Source: Artemia franciscana (lineage: Eukaryota; Arthropoda; Branchiopoda; Anostraca; Artemiidae). Taken from it: DNA of 64,000 bases. The notes beneath the pieces were generated by a model, which made no database searches, was not told the origin of the DNA, and saw nothing but the letters and a program-made list of their open reading frames with translations. Shown here one piece after another: positions 14,341 to 25,760 of the stretch. The DNA is taken from contig NC_088879.1 of NCBI RefSeq assembly GCF_032884065.1, forward strand, positions 22,120,038 through 22,184,037, written 5' to 3'. Every line of letters begins with the position of its first letter. Position 1 is the first letter of the stretch. A program made the translations under genes and the position numbers.

Positions 14341-14635
14341 CAAATTTTGTTGAATTGAGTCAAACAGGGCTGGATTTAAATTGGGTTTGAGCTACATAAG
14401 TGTTGAATTGAGCTAAACAGGGGTAGATTTATACGGGTTTCAGTTGAATGAGGGTTCATTTAAATGATGTAAGAGTTGCACGAGGTTCAGTTGAATGGGG
14501 TTGAGTAAAATATAGATAGAATTAAACGTAGGTTGAGTTACACTGGGGTCCAGTTAAAGGTGGTTCAGTTGCAAGAGGGTTCAGTTACACGGGGTTCTAT
14601 TACATGAAGATTCAGTTGCACGCACACCGCCTTAT
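14341..14635. repeat. Degenerate short tandem repeat (ggttcagttg motif)
   Basis: A GGTTCAGTTGNA-like motif recurs about every 20-35 bases in many variants (gttgaattgag, ggttcagttgcaagag, ggttcagttacacgg). An old, strongly diverged minisatellite. Confidence 0.6.
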
Positions 14636-14752
14636 AAGAATCATTTCTTATTCTTTCCCTGGGGTCACTTCAAATAAGAAAACGATCGTAGAAACCTCGA
14701 AGGGGGACCACTCGATTGGAAATTCAAAGTTCTAGTGCCCTTGTTAAGAGTA

Positions 14753-14991
14753 AAAAATGATCAGAGAGCATTTGTCCAATTTGTTCCAATTGGGAAAGCA
14801 GAGTATGCTTGATCCTTGGTGTGTCTGAAGAGGCTATAGGTATTAAGGTGAAGATCCAGGGAATGTTAAGAGGGCAATGTTGTTCAATGTTGAACAAAAT
14901 CAAAAGACAATATGTGCATCCAGATGTGCATCCGTATCTGCAATATCATATGCAGCACTATAACACTGCTTAACTAAAGAGCGACGTGGGT
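14753..14991 (+). repeat. Direct repeat R, copy 2
   Basis: Matches 11511-11724 in the same orientation. The extra ~25-base insert near 14870 partly duplicates adjacent sequence (caatgttg). It lies next to a ~260-bp-family fragment (14640-14755). Confidence 0.85.
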
Positions 14992-15019
14992 ACAATGTCT
15001 CGCTTTTTTTTAGACCAGG

Positions 15020-15865
15020 ACACTTCGTATAAAAGAAATTGTGTTAGAAGCTTCAAAAAAGGCTGATTCAATAGGAATTTGAAAGGCTAGTGCCTTTTCG
15101 AATAGTCAGAAGATTGGTGTGTAAACTGTCCCCCATTCCCATCCTTTTCTCAAACAAATCCAACCAAAATTTTGAAATAGCCATTTTGTTCAGCGTAGTT
15201 TAAAGATCCAGAAATTATGTCTTTGAGGATGACAACAACCCCCCCCCCCACAGCCATCAGGGAAACAGTTGTAAGTTATGCTCTGAGGGCATAGAGGGTT
15301 TTCTTTGAAAGGGTGGTCGTATAAACTTCGAAGGAAGCTCATTGGATTGGGAATCAGACACTCTAATTGCATTTTTCAGAGTCAGAGCGATCGGAGGGCA
15401 ACTAGCCCCCCCCCCCCTTCACGTCCTCTTTTCCCCAAATATGTCTGATTTTGAGATAGCTATTTTATTCGAAATAGTCTCAAGATCATATAACAAGGCC
15501 TTCGGGATTGAAACCACCCCTCAGAACCTGGGGGTAAGGGTTTTAAGTTATGATCCATGGGTATATAGGCCTAAGGTTTATATAGAAGTGTGATTTTGCA
15601 AACTTTAGAGAAGGCTATTTTAGTTGGAAATTATAAGTTTTGGCTCCATTTCAGGAGTCAAAGGTCATGGAGGGCAATCAACCCCCTCCCCTCTCTGGAA
15701 TCTTCTCTTCCTCAAATTCCTCTGATCAAAATTATGAGATGGCCATCTTGTTCAAAATAGTCGATAAAATATATAACAATGCCTCCTGGATTGATGCAAC
15801 CCACTAGATCCCTGAAGTAAAGGCTGTAAGTTAAGCCTTGGGAGCATTTAAGGTGAAGTTAGATA
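15020..15865 (-). repeat. Inverted array of the ~260-bp unit (about 3 copies)
   Basis: On the minus strand the segments near 15040-15300, 15300-15570 and 15570-15860 each carry the cctcctccgaagtttatacg-like boundary, the atatgcccc-type block, aatggctatctcaaaa and the tagttgccctcc block. The array is therefore inverted relative to 12190-13625. Confidence 0.75.
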
Positions 15866-15878
15866 TAAATTACTGAAG

Positions 15879-16014
15879 ATATGATAAGATTTCTGAAAAT
15901 GGGGAAGTACACAGCAATTTTAGAAAATCACCTTTATCACCTTTCTCACAGAGGTGTTTAATCAAAATTTTTCTAAAATTACTGTGTACTTCCCCATTTT
16001 CAGAAATCTTATCA
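15879..16014. repeat. Hairpin (inverted repeat) at edge of Penelope copy B
   Basis: A ~45-bp arm starting gatataagatttctgaaaat-like at 15881 is repeated in reverse at 15970-16014 (ctgtgtacttccccatttt), with a ~40-nt loop containing tcacctttatcacctttctc. It ends exactly where homology with 8931-10095 begins. Confidence 0.75.
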
Positions 16015-17705
16015 TCGACACACGCACCTGAGTAAATCGAAAGTATTAGAATAATTTTGTTAATACAAGCTGCCATTTCTAAGAATAAATTCCAACTAAA
16101 CGGCACTCAAACTTAAAAAACTAAAATATCAAGAAGATGCGTTGGATCAGCAATTATAAAACGCTGTATATACACTCTGAATAAGGCAAAAATGGATACG
16201 GGCAGTGTTTAGTGCGTAGGAGAGGATAATTTAATCTATCTTATTTTGCATTTAATTTACTTTTTACATCATAAGCGGTGGTAATACGTTTCTATGTTCA
16301 TCAATTCTGGGAAGAAATTGGCCTAATCTGGGGATTTAACTGAGCAAAAAAAAAAGAAAACGACCAAAAATGGGGTTTTAAAGGTCAAATGAAAATACTG
16401 AAGAAAACGCCGAAAGCAAATATTTCCAGAGAACAACTGCCTCTCTTCTTTAGCGCTAACAAAATAATATGATCAAGGAAGAAGCAAAAAACCAAACAAG
16501 AAACGCGGAAAGTACAACAAAACTAATGATAAAAAAAAACGCATAAAAATTTAATAAAAGACCAAAAATTAAAGAATTAAAATCTAATATCTAACAACAA
16601 TAAAGTGAGTTATACGCTAATATCCGCGATTTGCACAAAATCCAAACAAATATGAATTCCCATCGATGGATACTAAGGAACAACTGAGAAATACAAGAAA
16701 AAATTCATTCACTCAAACAAACAAAGCAGCAAATGAATAAATTGGAGAACTAGGTCACCTGATTTCTGATATTAGCCATTGCATTTCTTGCGGATACCCT
16801 TTGAGACCAAAGGGGTGAATGATGTAAGTGATTATGTGATTGGGGAATTGGTTCAATGTTTATTTTAGGGATCACTAAAGTATCGGCTTCTCTTTTGAGA
16901 AAACGGTCCCTATGTGCGGGTTTAGCAAGTGGAGGAAAGCTATCTCCATGGAAAACCTTGAAGAAAAGGCCATTTTATAAGATTTTTTTTTTTAAACCGA
17001 AACTTTGGGTTCGTTTTAAAGATGATATTTTTATTTATGGGAGCATGGTGACAAATCTCTCTAGTCTTTCCTTCACTTGCTTAACTCCTTGGATTTATAA
17101 GTGTGTGTGTGTGTGTGTGTATGTATATACTCCATGTATATACTCCAAAAATAAATTTACTCAAGAATTAGAGGTAGAAAGTCATCTTCCTTTCTTAGAT
17201 GTCCTGGTTCATCGAAAAGATACATGCTTCGAGTTTGTTGTCTATAGAAAACCCACACATAGTGACCGTTACTTAAATTATTCCTCTAATCATTCTCCTG
17301 GTGTAAAAAGAGGAGTGGTCACTTCTCTAGTTGACAGAGCATTGTAAGTTTGTTCTCCACGTTTCCTGAATTCAGAGCTTGACCACCTTAGAGACATTTT
17401 ATCTGGGAATGGTTGTCCAATTAGTGTAATAAATTCTGTAATTTTCTGTAATTCTATCTCATAAGGGACACAGTTAACGCAAACCAAAGGGAAATACGTC
17501 ATCCACCCCTTGTGTCTCAAAGGGTATCCGCAAGAAATAAGAAATCAGGTGACCTAGTTCTCCAATGTATTAATTTGCTACTTCGTTTGTTTGAGTGAAT
17601 GAATTTTTCTTTTATTTTTCAGTTGTTCACTATTATCCGTCGATGGCAGTTCAAATTTGTTTGGATATTTTGCAAATCGCGGATATTGACGAATAACTCT
17701 TGTGA
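16015..17705 (+). mobile_element. Penelope-like element copy B
   Basis: 16015-17203 is the inverted partner of 8931-10095. The RT-coding part (16855-17460) is flanked by a ~200-bp inverted repeat: 16612-16819 (ending tgcggataccctttgagacc) against 17505-17699 (starting tctcaaagggtatccgc). Penelope-like elements are known for irregular terminal repeats in direct or inverted arrangement. This copy is internally deleted, because no GIY-YIG endonuclease follows the RT. Confidence 0.75.
16856..17460 (+). pseudogene. Penelope-like reverse transcriptase fragment (copy B)
   Basis: Across frames the translation shows SMENLEEKAIL, then KPKLWVRFKDDIFIYGS (RT motif C region with the catalytic Asp pair in DD), then FTQELEVESHLPFLDVLVHR, then YRKPTHSDRYLNY, then GVVTSLVDRAL, then SPRFLNSELDHLRDIL. 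This order (xDDxF, LPFLD, YRKPTHTDRYL, LVxRA) is diagnostic of Penelope-like RTs. Frameshifts occur before KPKLW, a (GT)n microsatellite with a duplicated atgtatatactcc replaces part of the thumb, and a stop follows DRAL. The N-terminal RT motifs and the endonuclease are missing. The element is dead. Confidence 0.85.
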
Positions 17706-17985
17706 GGGGCAGAACACATTTAGCGAATGAAGAATGAGAGATTGACGAAGATCCTCCTTATCACCCTCTCATCTTGGGCCAAACGAAAAGTAGGTCATCC
17801 CCAAATAAGGTGGGAGGAGGTCGATAAGAACAATTTAAAAGACACTGGAACTTCTTGCGAAGTTTTAAAGAGGAAGCTTTAAACAGATTAAGATAGAGAA
17901 GGAGCGTGAGTGGCTGTGTTTGCCTCAAGCAGCTTGGTGGTTCAGTGAGTTATCATCAGTAGTATTAGTAGTAGGAGGAGGTTTA
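17706..17985 (+). pseudogene. LINE C-terminal remnant with TAG-rich tail
   Basis: One frame reads AKRKVGHPQIRWEEVDKNNL and then TGTSCEVLKRKL. It resembles the G-R/H-P-x-x-RW-x-x-V segment found downstream of the RT in many non-LTR retrotransposons, and the segment at 54.2 kb resembles it too. It ends in a tagtattagtagtagg tail, typical of a LINE 3' end. Stops break the frame. Confidence 0.45.
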
Positions 17986-18239
17986 AGAGCAACACAAACC
18001 TCGTAAAGATTAGCTTTGAATCTATTAGGAGTGGGACCACATTGGATAGTACGATGTCTGACTTTTCAGAATTAAATTCAATGTAAATCTTTGAATACTC
18101 TCGACTTGAAATTGCAGATTCTTTTTTCCAATGCCAGTATCATTCATTCAGCTGTGGCTCTAGACATTATCACTTTATGCAATAAGAGATGCATCTATAC
18201 TTTATAAAATACAAGAGGGAAATAATTGGAACTGGGCGT
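17986..18239. other. Unassigned
   Basis: No gene or repeat recognised. Confidence 0.4.
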
Positions 18240-18700
18240 CTAAGAAACAGCTATTAAAGACGGTCGGGTGCGTAAGGGCACCTTGCCATGCATCACGGTG
18301 GACTTGTGGTTGCATGTTTCAAACCATTGCTCTATGGGCTCTAGGGGACCTAGCCATCCCTGGGGACTACTTTATCACATCTTTTGATTATTTTTAGCAA
18401 GGTGGCTATCTTAAAATTTTAATCCCATGTTTTGAGGGTCGGCAATAAAAAGCATGAGTAAGGGTTTTTTACCTTCGATGACTTTTGACTCTAAAAAGGC
18501 ACTAAAAACTTAAATATTTAATCAAAGGAGTCCTATTTAGAGTTATTAAAAGCATTCCTTCCTTACGAAGTGGCTTAAGAAAAAATTTAAATTATACATT
18601 ACAGGTGCATGGCTAATGACTTGGGCAATGTTAGAGTGTAGCCTCTGAAAAACCTTAAATGTCTAGAAGAGCATTTGGGAATGTTAAAAACTTTAACAAG
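18240..18700 (+). repeat. Isolated copy of the ~260-bp-family module
   Basis: Carries the ggctctaggggacc block, the aaggtggctatcttaaaatt core and the gactctaaaaaggcactaaa block in the same order as units at 12.2-13.6 kb. Downstream it resembles 13590-13720. Confidence 0.6.
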
Positions 18701-19295
18701 AGCAGATTGATTCTTTAAACGATCTTGACTTATTACAAAAATAGAATTTTTAATTCTCCCAGCACAACTCTTCTTTCATCATAACAAAATGATTTTTCTA
18801 GGAAATTTATCACAAGTCTTCCCTTTGAAACTTGAAATGTCATCAAATTAATATGAATATAATTTTTTTGATTATTAATATAGGTACATAAAAAGTAAAT
18901 AACTACCTTAATTTCTAGATACCCCTTCAAAAGATAAATATTTCACTTCAAGGGAACTGCTAAGACTGATGTTGCTTTCTAATAAGACTTGTTCTTATTC
19001 TTCAGAAGAAATATACGCGCATGGAAGCTATGAAAATTATCTACAAATGGACTTGAAATTCCAAAGAAAATGAAAACAAAGAGCCAGATGTATCGTAATC
19101 AATTGTAAAAGAAAATGAACAAAAAGAGGTAAGTCAATAGCTAAAGGGAAAGGTTAAATATATGAGTTTCGATCCAAGACAAATAAGTATAAAATGCCAA
19201 AAGACTCAACTTGTTAAGGCTTGCGGTATTTTCTTGATGAATCCTGTTCAGTAACATCTAAACATCAACTTCTTTTATTTATATTGTACATTTTT
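18701..19295. other. AT-rich, nothing recognised
   Basis: No supported gene, RNA or known repeat. Confidence 0.4.
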
Positions 19296-19575
19296 AAACA
19301 GTTCGTGGTAACGAACTGTAGTAAGGAGCGACCAGGCTCAATAGTAACCAAAACTCTAAAAAACGGAATTTTGATCCCAAAAGATATATCAAAAGAAGTT
19401 TTGACTGTTTTAAAAAAAAAATTGAGAGAAAGATTCAAACTTTAGTGCAAAGAGTGGGGCGTTGATGAGGAAGCAGCCCCCTTCATATACGAAGTAATTT
19501 CTGTTCGTTTTGAGTTTTAATGTCGCTCCTTACTTTCAGTTAAAAAAAAACTTGTTTTTTTTATATTTAATTCAA
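19296..19575 (-). mobile_element. HP-element, internally deleted copy
   Basis: Begins with the 22-nt terminal hairpin (acagttcgtggtaacgaact at 19300) and the subterminal gtaaggagcgacc. After about 110 bases it jumps to the outer arm of the giant hairpin (cataatacgaagtaattt-like to tcgctccttactttcagtt, 19480-19545) and ends in the T-rich terminus. About 1.4 kb of interior is missing. Confidence 0.8.
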
Positions 19576-20805
19576 GTCGAAACTACATCTGTAACGTGTT
19601 TGGCTGTGAAAAATTTCAAACAACATCAGTAAAGCAACAGACATATAAACATTAATAGGTGGTCAAATGATAGACCTTAATCCAATCTTTGTTTTTTTTA
19701 TAGGAGATCTTTTTTAAGCTTCTTTCTTTTGTTTTTTCACTCCCCCACCCCCCAGATACTGCCAATGGACATGGAACTTGTGGCGTCACTTTCTTAAACT
19801 GTTCAGGGGAAAAGACTAGAGCCTTGCGATGAAATTGAATATGAAAACGGGGTTTTCTTGGATTCATAGAATTGGACCTATGATACCCGTTACAAAATTT
19901 CCTAACCATTATATGCATCTTTAACTAAACTTTATGAAACCAAATTAAGTTAATAATCATAGAAAAATAAGGAAGTATTGTTTGAAAAATGCAGATAAGA
20001 TGATTTCACGATCCGCCACTGGAATGCCCCTCATTTCCCGGAAAATACTCCTTAAACCAAAGTCCTAGATACAGTCCTCGGGATTATTTATCCATTTATA
20101 TCTAGGGTTTTTTGATTTTTTTTGTAGTTAGGGAGGGACTGAGATACCTCAAAGGGTGCCTTTTGGTGCCAAAGCTGCCTGACCCTCATTCAGCCTTTAG
20201 ACACATACAAAATTAGTTCTAAGGGAGAGAGACAAAGGGTGGCAGAGGTAGAAATTGATATATGATCTCTGGGACTGTATAAAGGACTTTTTGGGGGGAG
20301 GGTATTCTTGTTGGAGATGGAGGGGTACAAAACTCAAAAACACATAAAAATGTGAGAGTGATATTTAATTCTTTTTGATTTCTGGGATTATTTCTTGTGT
20401 ACGCTGTTATTACGAACATAAAAAGTAATATTGAACCCAAATTTGAGCAGAATCAACTATGTAGAAGAGGGCGACTACCCCTCCATTATCCCCACGTCCG
20501 CCTCATGGTCACAAAAACTTCGGAGGGTGCTCATTTGAACAGAAAATGAGAGCTCTAGTCCTTTTTTTACAAGTCGAACGTGATTGTAGACCAATCAGCC
20601 GTGGTAGGGCTAGGGGGTGTTTTCTGGGGGAGTATTTTAAACGGGAAAGGGTGTATTTTTCATGGAAGAAGTGTATTTTCCAATAAGGGAGGGTATTTTC
20701 CATAGGGTGGTGTATCTTTCAAGGGAGTATTTTCTGTAGGGTATTTTATGGGGAGGGTGGTAAGTGTAAAATAATTGCATTAAATTAATTAGTCTCATAT
20801 CCAAT
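19576..20805. other. Unassigned; G-rich degenerate HP-related block near 20560-20760
   Basis: 20590-20760 has several tttcatggaagaagtgtattt-like, G-rich phrases reminiscent of the HP-element interior near 2870-3160. Otherwise nothing recognised. Confidence 0.35.
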
Positions 20806-21185
20806 TGGCCAGAAGGTACTCGCCCAACAAGTTCTATGCCAATCGATAATAAAAACCTGCCATTCTTATTACTGGAAACAAGTTGGCGGACAACGGTGTA
20901 AAGAGGCACCACTACCAAATTTTCAACCTCTTATCATAGCCGAAACCCCATCGTTCTTCTACATATCTTGCGGTAAGAGGGGCAAAAGAGTTTTTTGGGA
21001 GCCACTAGCCACTTGGGTTTAGCCCTAGATGAGACATTAAGCCAAATATAGTGTGCACTTGCATACAGTATACTTGGAATTCCGCTACAAAGTTGGCAGA
21101 AAATCCAATTGGCCAAAGGTAATTGCCGAACAAGTTCTATGCCAATCGATAATAAAAACCTACCCTCCTTATTCCTGGAAATAGT
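20806..21185 (+). repeat. Local tandem duplication (~303-bp period)
   Basis: ccaattggcca-aaggta, aacaagttctatgccaatcg and ataataaaaacctgcc occur at 20806-20880 and again at 21109-21185. The second sits at the equivalent place in the other segmental copy (38795-38875), so the first is the extra one. Confidence 0.75.
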
Positions 21186-21748
21186 AAAAGGGGATGGAGG
21201 TTGTGTGGGGTGGGGGCTCTATTTATGTCTGCGATAAATACTGATTGAAAATTCCTTCAGGATTCTGGATTAAGAAAATGTACAGAATACCTACCTTTGT
21301 TCAAAATGTTGGCAGGGGAAGAGGCGCTGATGTTTCAAAGGGCACTGGCCAACTTTATGCCAACAATGCCACCCACTGAAAACCCCACTGGTTATTTCAT
21401 GTCAAACAAGATAGAAAACTCAATCTTTCTATTGAGAGGATGGTAGGGGAATATTGATGAGGTTGGTGAAGCCTTAGATCCATTCTGCACCTACAGATTG
21501 AAGAAAACAGCATGTTTTCAATTTCAAAAAGAGGCTACCTGTCTAAATTTCTATTAAAAAATTGACAATTGGGGAGAAATAATTGCAGCATGGACTTGGC
21601 TCGTTTAAACACCAAGTCGGGACATGACATATTTTGCAATCAATCATCACTTGGTTTGTTTGTACAGGCAGACATAATCTGACTTTGATTCCATTTTGTA
21701 AATACCGTGCCAGCGAAATTCCAATCGCTCTAACTTTTCATAAGTATA

Positions 21749-22996
21749 CAAAAATTTTTAACGAACGTTTTTATTAGTAAAAAATATACGTAACTTAAGA
21801 AAAAACTTACGTAACAAACTTTCATAACCTTATATTTTTATTATGTATACGAGGGGGTTTGTACCCTCGTTAATACCTCGCTCTTTACACTAATTCGTAA
21901 GTTTTGTCCTAATTCTTTAAGAATGACCCCTGGATCAGAAAGGCCGTAGAATAAATAGTTGAAATTACTAAAAATACTTTAGCATAAAGAGCAAGGTATT
22001 TATCTCCTCCTAAATGCCTCGCTCTTTATGCTAAAGTATTTTTAGAACCCCTCATATGCGTAATAATCTCTGTTCGTTTTAAGTTTCAATGCTACTTCTT
22101 CCTTTCATTTGAAAAAACGTTTTCATGTTTATTTTTCATTGTTTTCTTATAGTAATGCTAGAGAATCCTGCGCCCTTGTCATAGAATTTTTCTTCCCCCA
22201 TGACAGATTCCTCCAAGGAAAGATCCTCCAACATAGCCCCCTCTCCTCAGCCCCATCCCCAAACAAAATAAAATCCCCCTGAAAACGTCTGTACACTTCC
22301 CAATAACCATTACTATATGTAAACACTGGTCAAAGTTTGTAACTTGCAGCCCATCCTCCAGGGATTGTGGGGGAGTAAGTCATCCCCAAAGACATAGTTA
22401 TTATGGTTTTCGACTATGCTGAACAAAATGGCTATCTCAAAATTTTGATCTGTTGACTTTGGGAAAAAATGAGCATGGGAGGGGGCCTAGATGCCCTCCA
22501 ATTTTTTTGGTCACTTAAAAAGGGCACTAGAACTTTTCATTTCCGTTAGAATGAGCCCTCTTGCGAAATTCTAGGACCACTTGGTCGATACGATGACCCC
22601 TGGGGAAAAGAAAAAAAAAACAAAAAAACAAACAAATAAACACGCACCCGTGATTTGTCTTCTGGCAAAAAATACAAAATTCCACATTTTCGTAGATAGG
22701 AGCTTGAAACTTCTACAGTAGGGTTCTCTGATACGCTGAATGCGATGATGTGATTTTCGTTACGATCCTATGACTTTTAGGGGGTGTTATCCCCTATTTT
22801 ACAAAATAAGGCAAATTTTCTCAGGCTCGTAACTTTTGATGAAAAAGACTAAATTTGATAAAATTTATATATTTGATATCAGCATAAAAATTCGATTCTT
22901 TTTATATATCTTTTAGCATCGAAATTCCGTTTTTTAGAGTTTCGTTTACTATTGAGCCGGGTCACTCCTTACTACAGTTCGTTACCACGAACTGTT
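21749..22996 (+). mobile_element. HP-element, 5' hairpin missing
   Basis: Starts at the tttttaacgaacgtttttat block that normally follows the giant hairpin. It keeps the small hairpin (21965-22060, tttagcataaagagc against gctctttatgctaaa), the gggggagtaagtcatcccc block, the aatggctatctcaaaa core and the terminal gagccgggtcactccttac plus 22-nt hairpin (22971-22992). Confidence 0.8.
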
Positions 22997-23056
22997 TGGT
23001 AAAAGATAAAAGAAAAAAGTCTCGTTTTTCTTGAGGTGAGAGAGAGTAATCTCTCT

Positions 23057-23541
23057 CCCTGACCTCTGTCACTTTCCCTCTCGATAGGAGCTTGAAACTA
23101 AAGTAGGGTTCTCTGATATGCTGAATCTGATGGTGTCAATTTCGTTAAGATCCTACGACTTTTAGGGGGTGTTTCCCCCTATTTTCCTAAATAAGGCAAA
23201 TTTTCTCAGGCTCGTAACTTTTGACGGGTAATACTAAACTTGATGAAACTTATATATTTAAAATCAGCATTAAAATGCGATTCTTTTAATGTAGCTATTG
23301 ATATCAAAATTCATTTTTTTAGAGTTTTGGTTACTATTGAGCCGGATTACTCCTTACTACAGTTCGTTACCACGAACTGTTCGACACAGGTCAAAGTTTA
23401 TAACTTGCAGCCCCTCCCGCGAGGACTGTGGGGGAGTAAGTCTTCCCCAAAGACTTAGTTATTAGATTTTCAACTATGGTGAATAAAATGGCTATCTCAG
23501 AGTTTTCATCTTCAAACAGTTCGTTACCACGAACTGTTTGA
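23057..23541 (+). mobile_element. Two HP-element 3'-end fragments in tandem
   Basis: 23085-23384 keeps the last ~300 bases of the element and ends with the 22-nt hairpin. 23385-23541 keeps a core piece (cccctcccgcgaggactgtg, aatggctatctcagag) directly joined to another 22-nt hairpin (23515-23536). They lie directly before the duplicated region. Confidence 0.7.
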
Positions 23542-23640
23542 AAAATTAAATTATGTGCAGAAGTTTAGCGTAGTGTGAGGAAATTTTTTCTTTCTCTGAA
23601 AACTAACTGTTATTTGATAATTTATTTCCTTTTTTTATTT

Positions 23641-25760
23641 CTTATATATGTCATTTCGTTCATCTGTTTGTGTGTCTATGCGTCTTTTTTCTGTCTGTCT
23701 GTGTCTCTATATGTCCTTTTATTTGTATTTCTGCGTTTCAATGTGTATTTTTTGTCTGTCTGTGCGTCTGTGTCTTTTTGTGCTCTGTCTGTGTGTTTTT
23801 GCCCCCTTTGTCGGTAGGTCTATGCGTCATTTTTCTGTCGGTGTGCATTTGTATGTCTTTCTGTGCGTCCATGTATCTTTTTCTCCGTCTTTCTTTGTGT
23901 TTGTGTGTCTTTTTGTCCGTCTATCCGTGTGTCTATGTATCTTTTTTCCGTCTGTCCGTGTGTCTTTTTGTACATATGTCTGTGTGCCTTTGTGTCTTTT
24001 TTAAGGGTGTCTGTGTGCTAATTGGTCATTTTTCTGTCTGTCTGTGTTTTATGTCTGTGTGTCTGTTGTTGTGTCTATGTCCCTGTGTGTCTGTTTTGCG
24101 TCTCTATGCTTGTGTGTCTGCGTACCCATCTGAAACGTGTCTACGTGTCTTTTGTGCATGTCTGTCTATGTGTCTTTATTGTGTCTATCTCTGCTTCTTT
24201 TTGTCCGTCTGTCTGTCTGTGTGTGTCTATGTGTCTCTTTGTATGCCTGTCTTTGTGTCTACATTGATCTTTTTCGTCAGACTCTGGGTCTTTTTCGGTT
24301 TGTCTGTGCGCCAGTATGTTTTTTTGTGTGTGTCTATGTGTCTTTTTATCCGTCTGTCTATGTATGTCTTTTTGTATGTCTGTCTGTGCGTCTATGTGTC
24401 TTTTTCTGTCTGTCTGTGTGTTTGTGTGTCCATCTTTGTGTCCTTTTGTCTGTCTGTCCGTCGGTCTATGTGTATTTTTTTTCTCTCTGACCGTATGTTT
24501 TTGTGTCTGTCTTTGTGTCTTTTTGTCTATCTTTCTGTGTGTCTTCTTTATGTCTGTCTATGTGTCTTTTTGTATGTCTGTCTGTGTATCTATGTGTCTT
24601 TTTGTCTGTCTGTTTGTCAATGCGTCTTTTTTCTGCCTGTCTGTGCTTCTTATCCTGTCTGTGGGTCTTTTTGTATGTTTGTCTGTGTGTCAATGTGTCT
24701 TTTTGTTTGTCTGTCTGGGTTTTTGTGTATATTTTTGTCCCTGTGTCTACATGTCTTTTTTCCATCTGTCCCTGTGTCTTTTTGTCCATTTGTCTGTGTG
24801 CCTTTTTTCTGTCTGTGTGTGTCTAATTGTATTTCTGTTGGGAGGGTCTATATGCGCCATTCTGTCTGTATATCTTTTTGTATATCTGTTTGTGTGCCTT
24901 ACTTCTGTCTGTCTGTGTGTGTGTTGCTTTTTGTCCGTCTATGTCTATGATATTTTTCCCGTCTGTCTGTGTGTCTTTTTGGCCATCTGTCTGTGTTTCT
25001 ATGTGTCTTGTTTTAAATCTTTGTGTGTGTCTGTGTGTCTTTTTCTGTCTTATTGTGTTTTTTTTCCTATGTACCTGTGTATGTTTTTGTGTCTGTATGC
25101 TTGTATGTCTGTGTATCCGTGTTTCTTTTAGTCCTTGTGTTTTTTCCTGTCTCTCCGTGCTTCTATGTGTCTTCTTGGAATCTCTGTCTGTGTCTTTTTG
25201 TATTCATGTCTACATGTCTTTTTGTCCGTCTGTCTATGTGTCTTTTTGTGTGTCTGTCTGTGTGTCAATTTTTTTCCATCTATCTGTGCGTCTTTTTCGG
25301 TCTGGCAGTGTGCCTATATGCCTTTTAGTGTGTCTGTGTGTTTTTTTTTTCATCTGTTTGTACATTTTTTGTGTGTGTCTGTCTGCGTCTCTATGTGTTT
25401 TTGTCCGTCTATGGGTCTATGTGTCTTTTTTCTGTCTATCTGTGTGTCTGTCCATATAAATGTCTGTGTGTATATCTGTCTGTTGTATATTTGTCTTTGC
25501 TTCTATGTGTCATTTTCAGTTCGTCTTTTTGTCCATCTGCCTGCGTGTCTGTGTCTCTTTTTTCTGTCTGTCTGTTCGTCTATGTGTCTTTTTTCTGTCT
25601 GTCTGTGTCTTTATGTGTCTTTTTCTACGTCTGTCTGCGTGGCTATCTGTCTTAGTCTGTTTGTCTTTGTGTCTTTTTGACTCTTTGTCCGTTTGTCTTT
25701 TTGTCCATCTTCCTGCGTTTTTTTCTGTCTGTCAGTGTGCGTATATAACACTGCGGCATA
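23641..25760 (+). repeat. TG/CT-rich microsatellite, ~2.1 kb, copy 1
   Basis: Long array of tgtctgtctgtgtgtct with interspersed ctttttg, built on a 4-nt TGTC/TGTG register with T-run interruptions. The forward ORFs here (up to 426 codons of Cys, Val, Phe, Leu and Ser) are products of the repeat and have no start context or domain. Homologous to 41020-43310. Confidence 0.95.

Noticed and set aside
23575-25760. Long Cys/Val/Phe/Ser-rich ORFs, and their partners at 40948-43607
   Set aside because: TGTC/TGTG microsatellite lacks stops in the forward frames by composition. No signal peptide plus domain pattern, and similar openness in all three frames.
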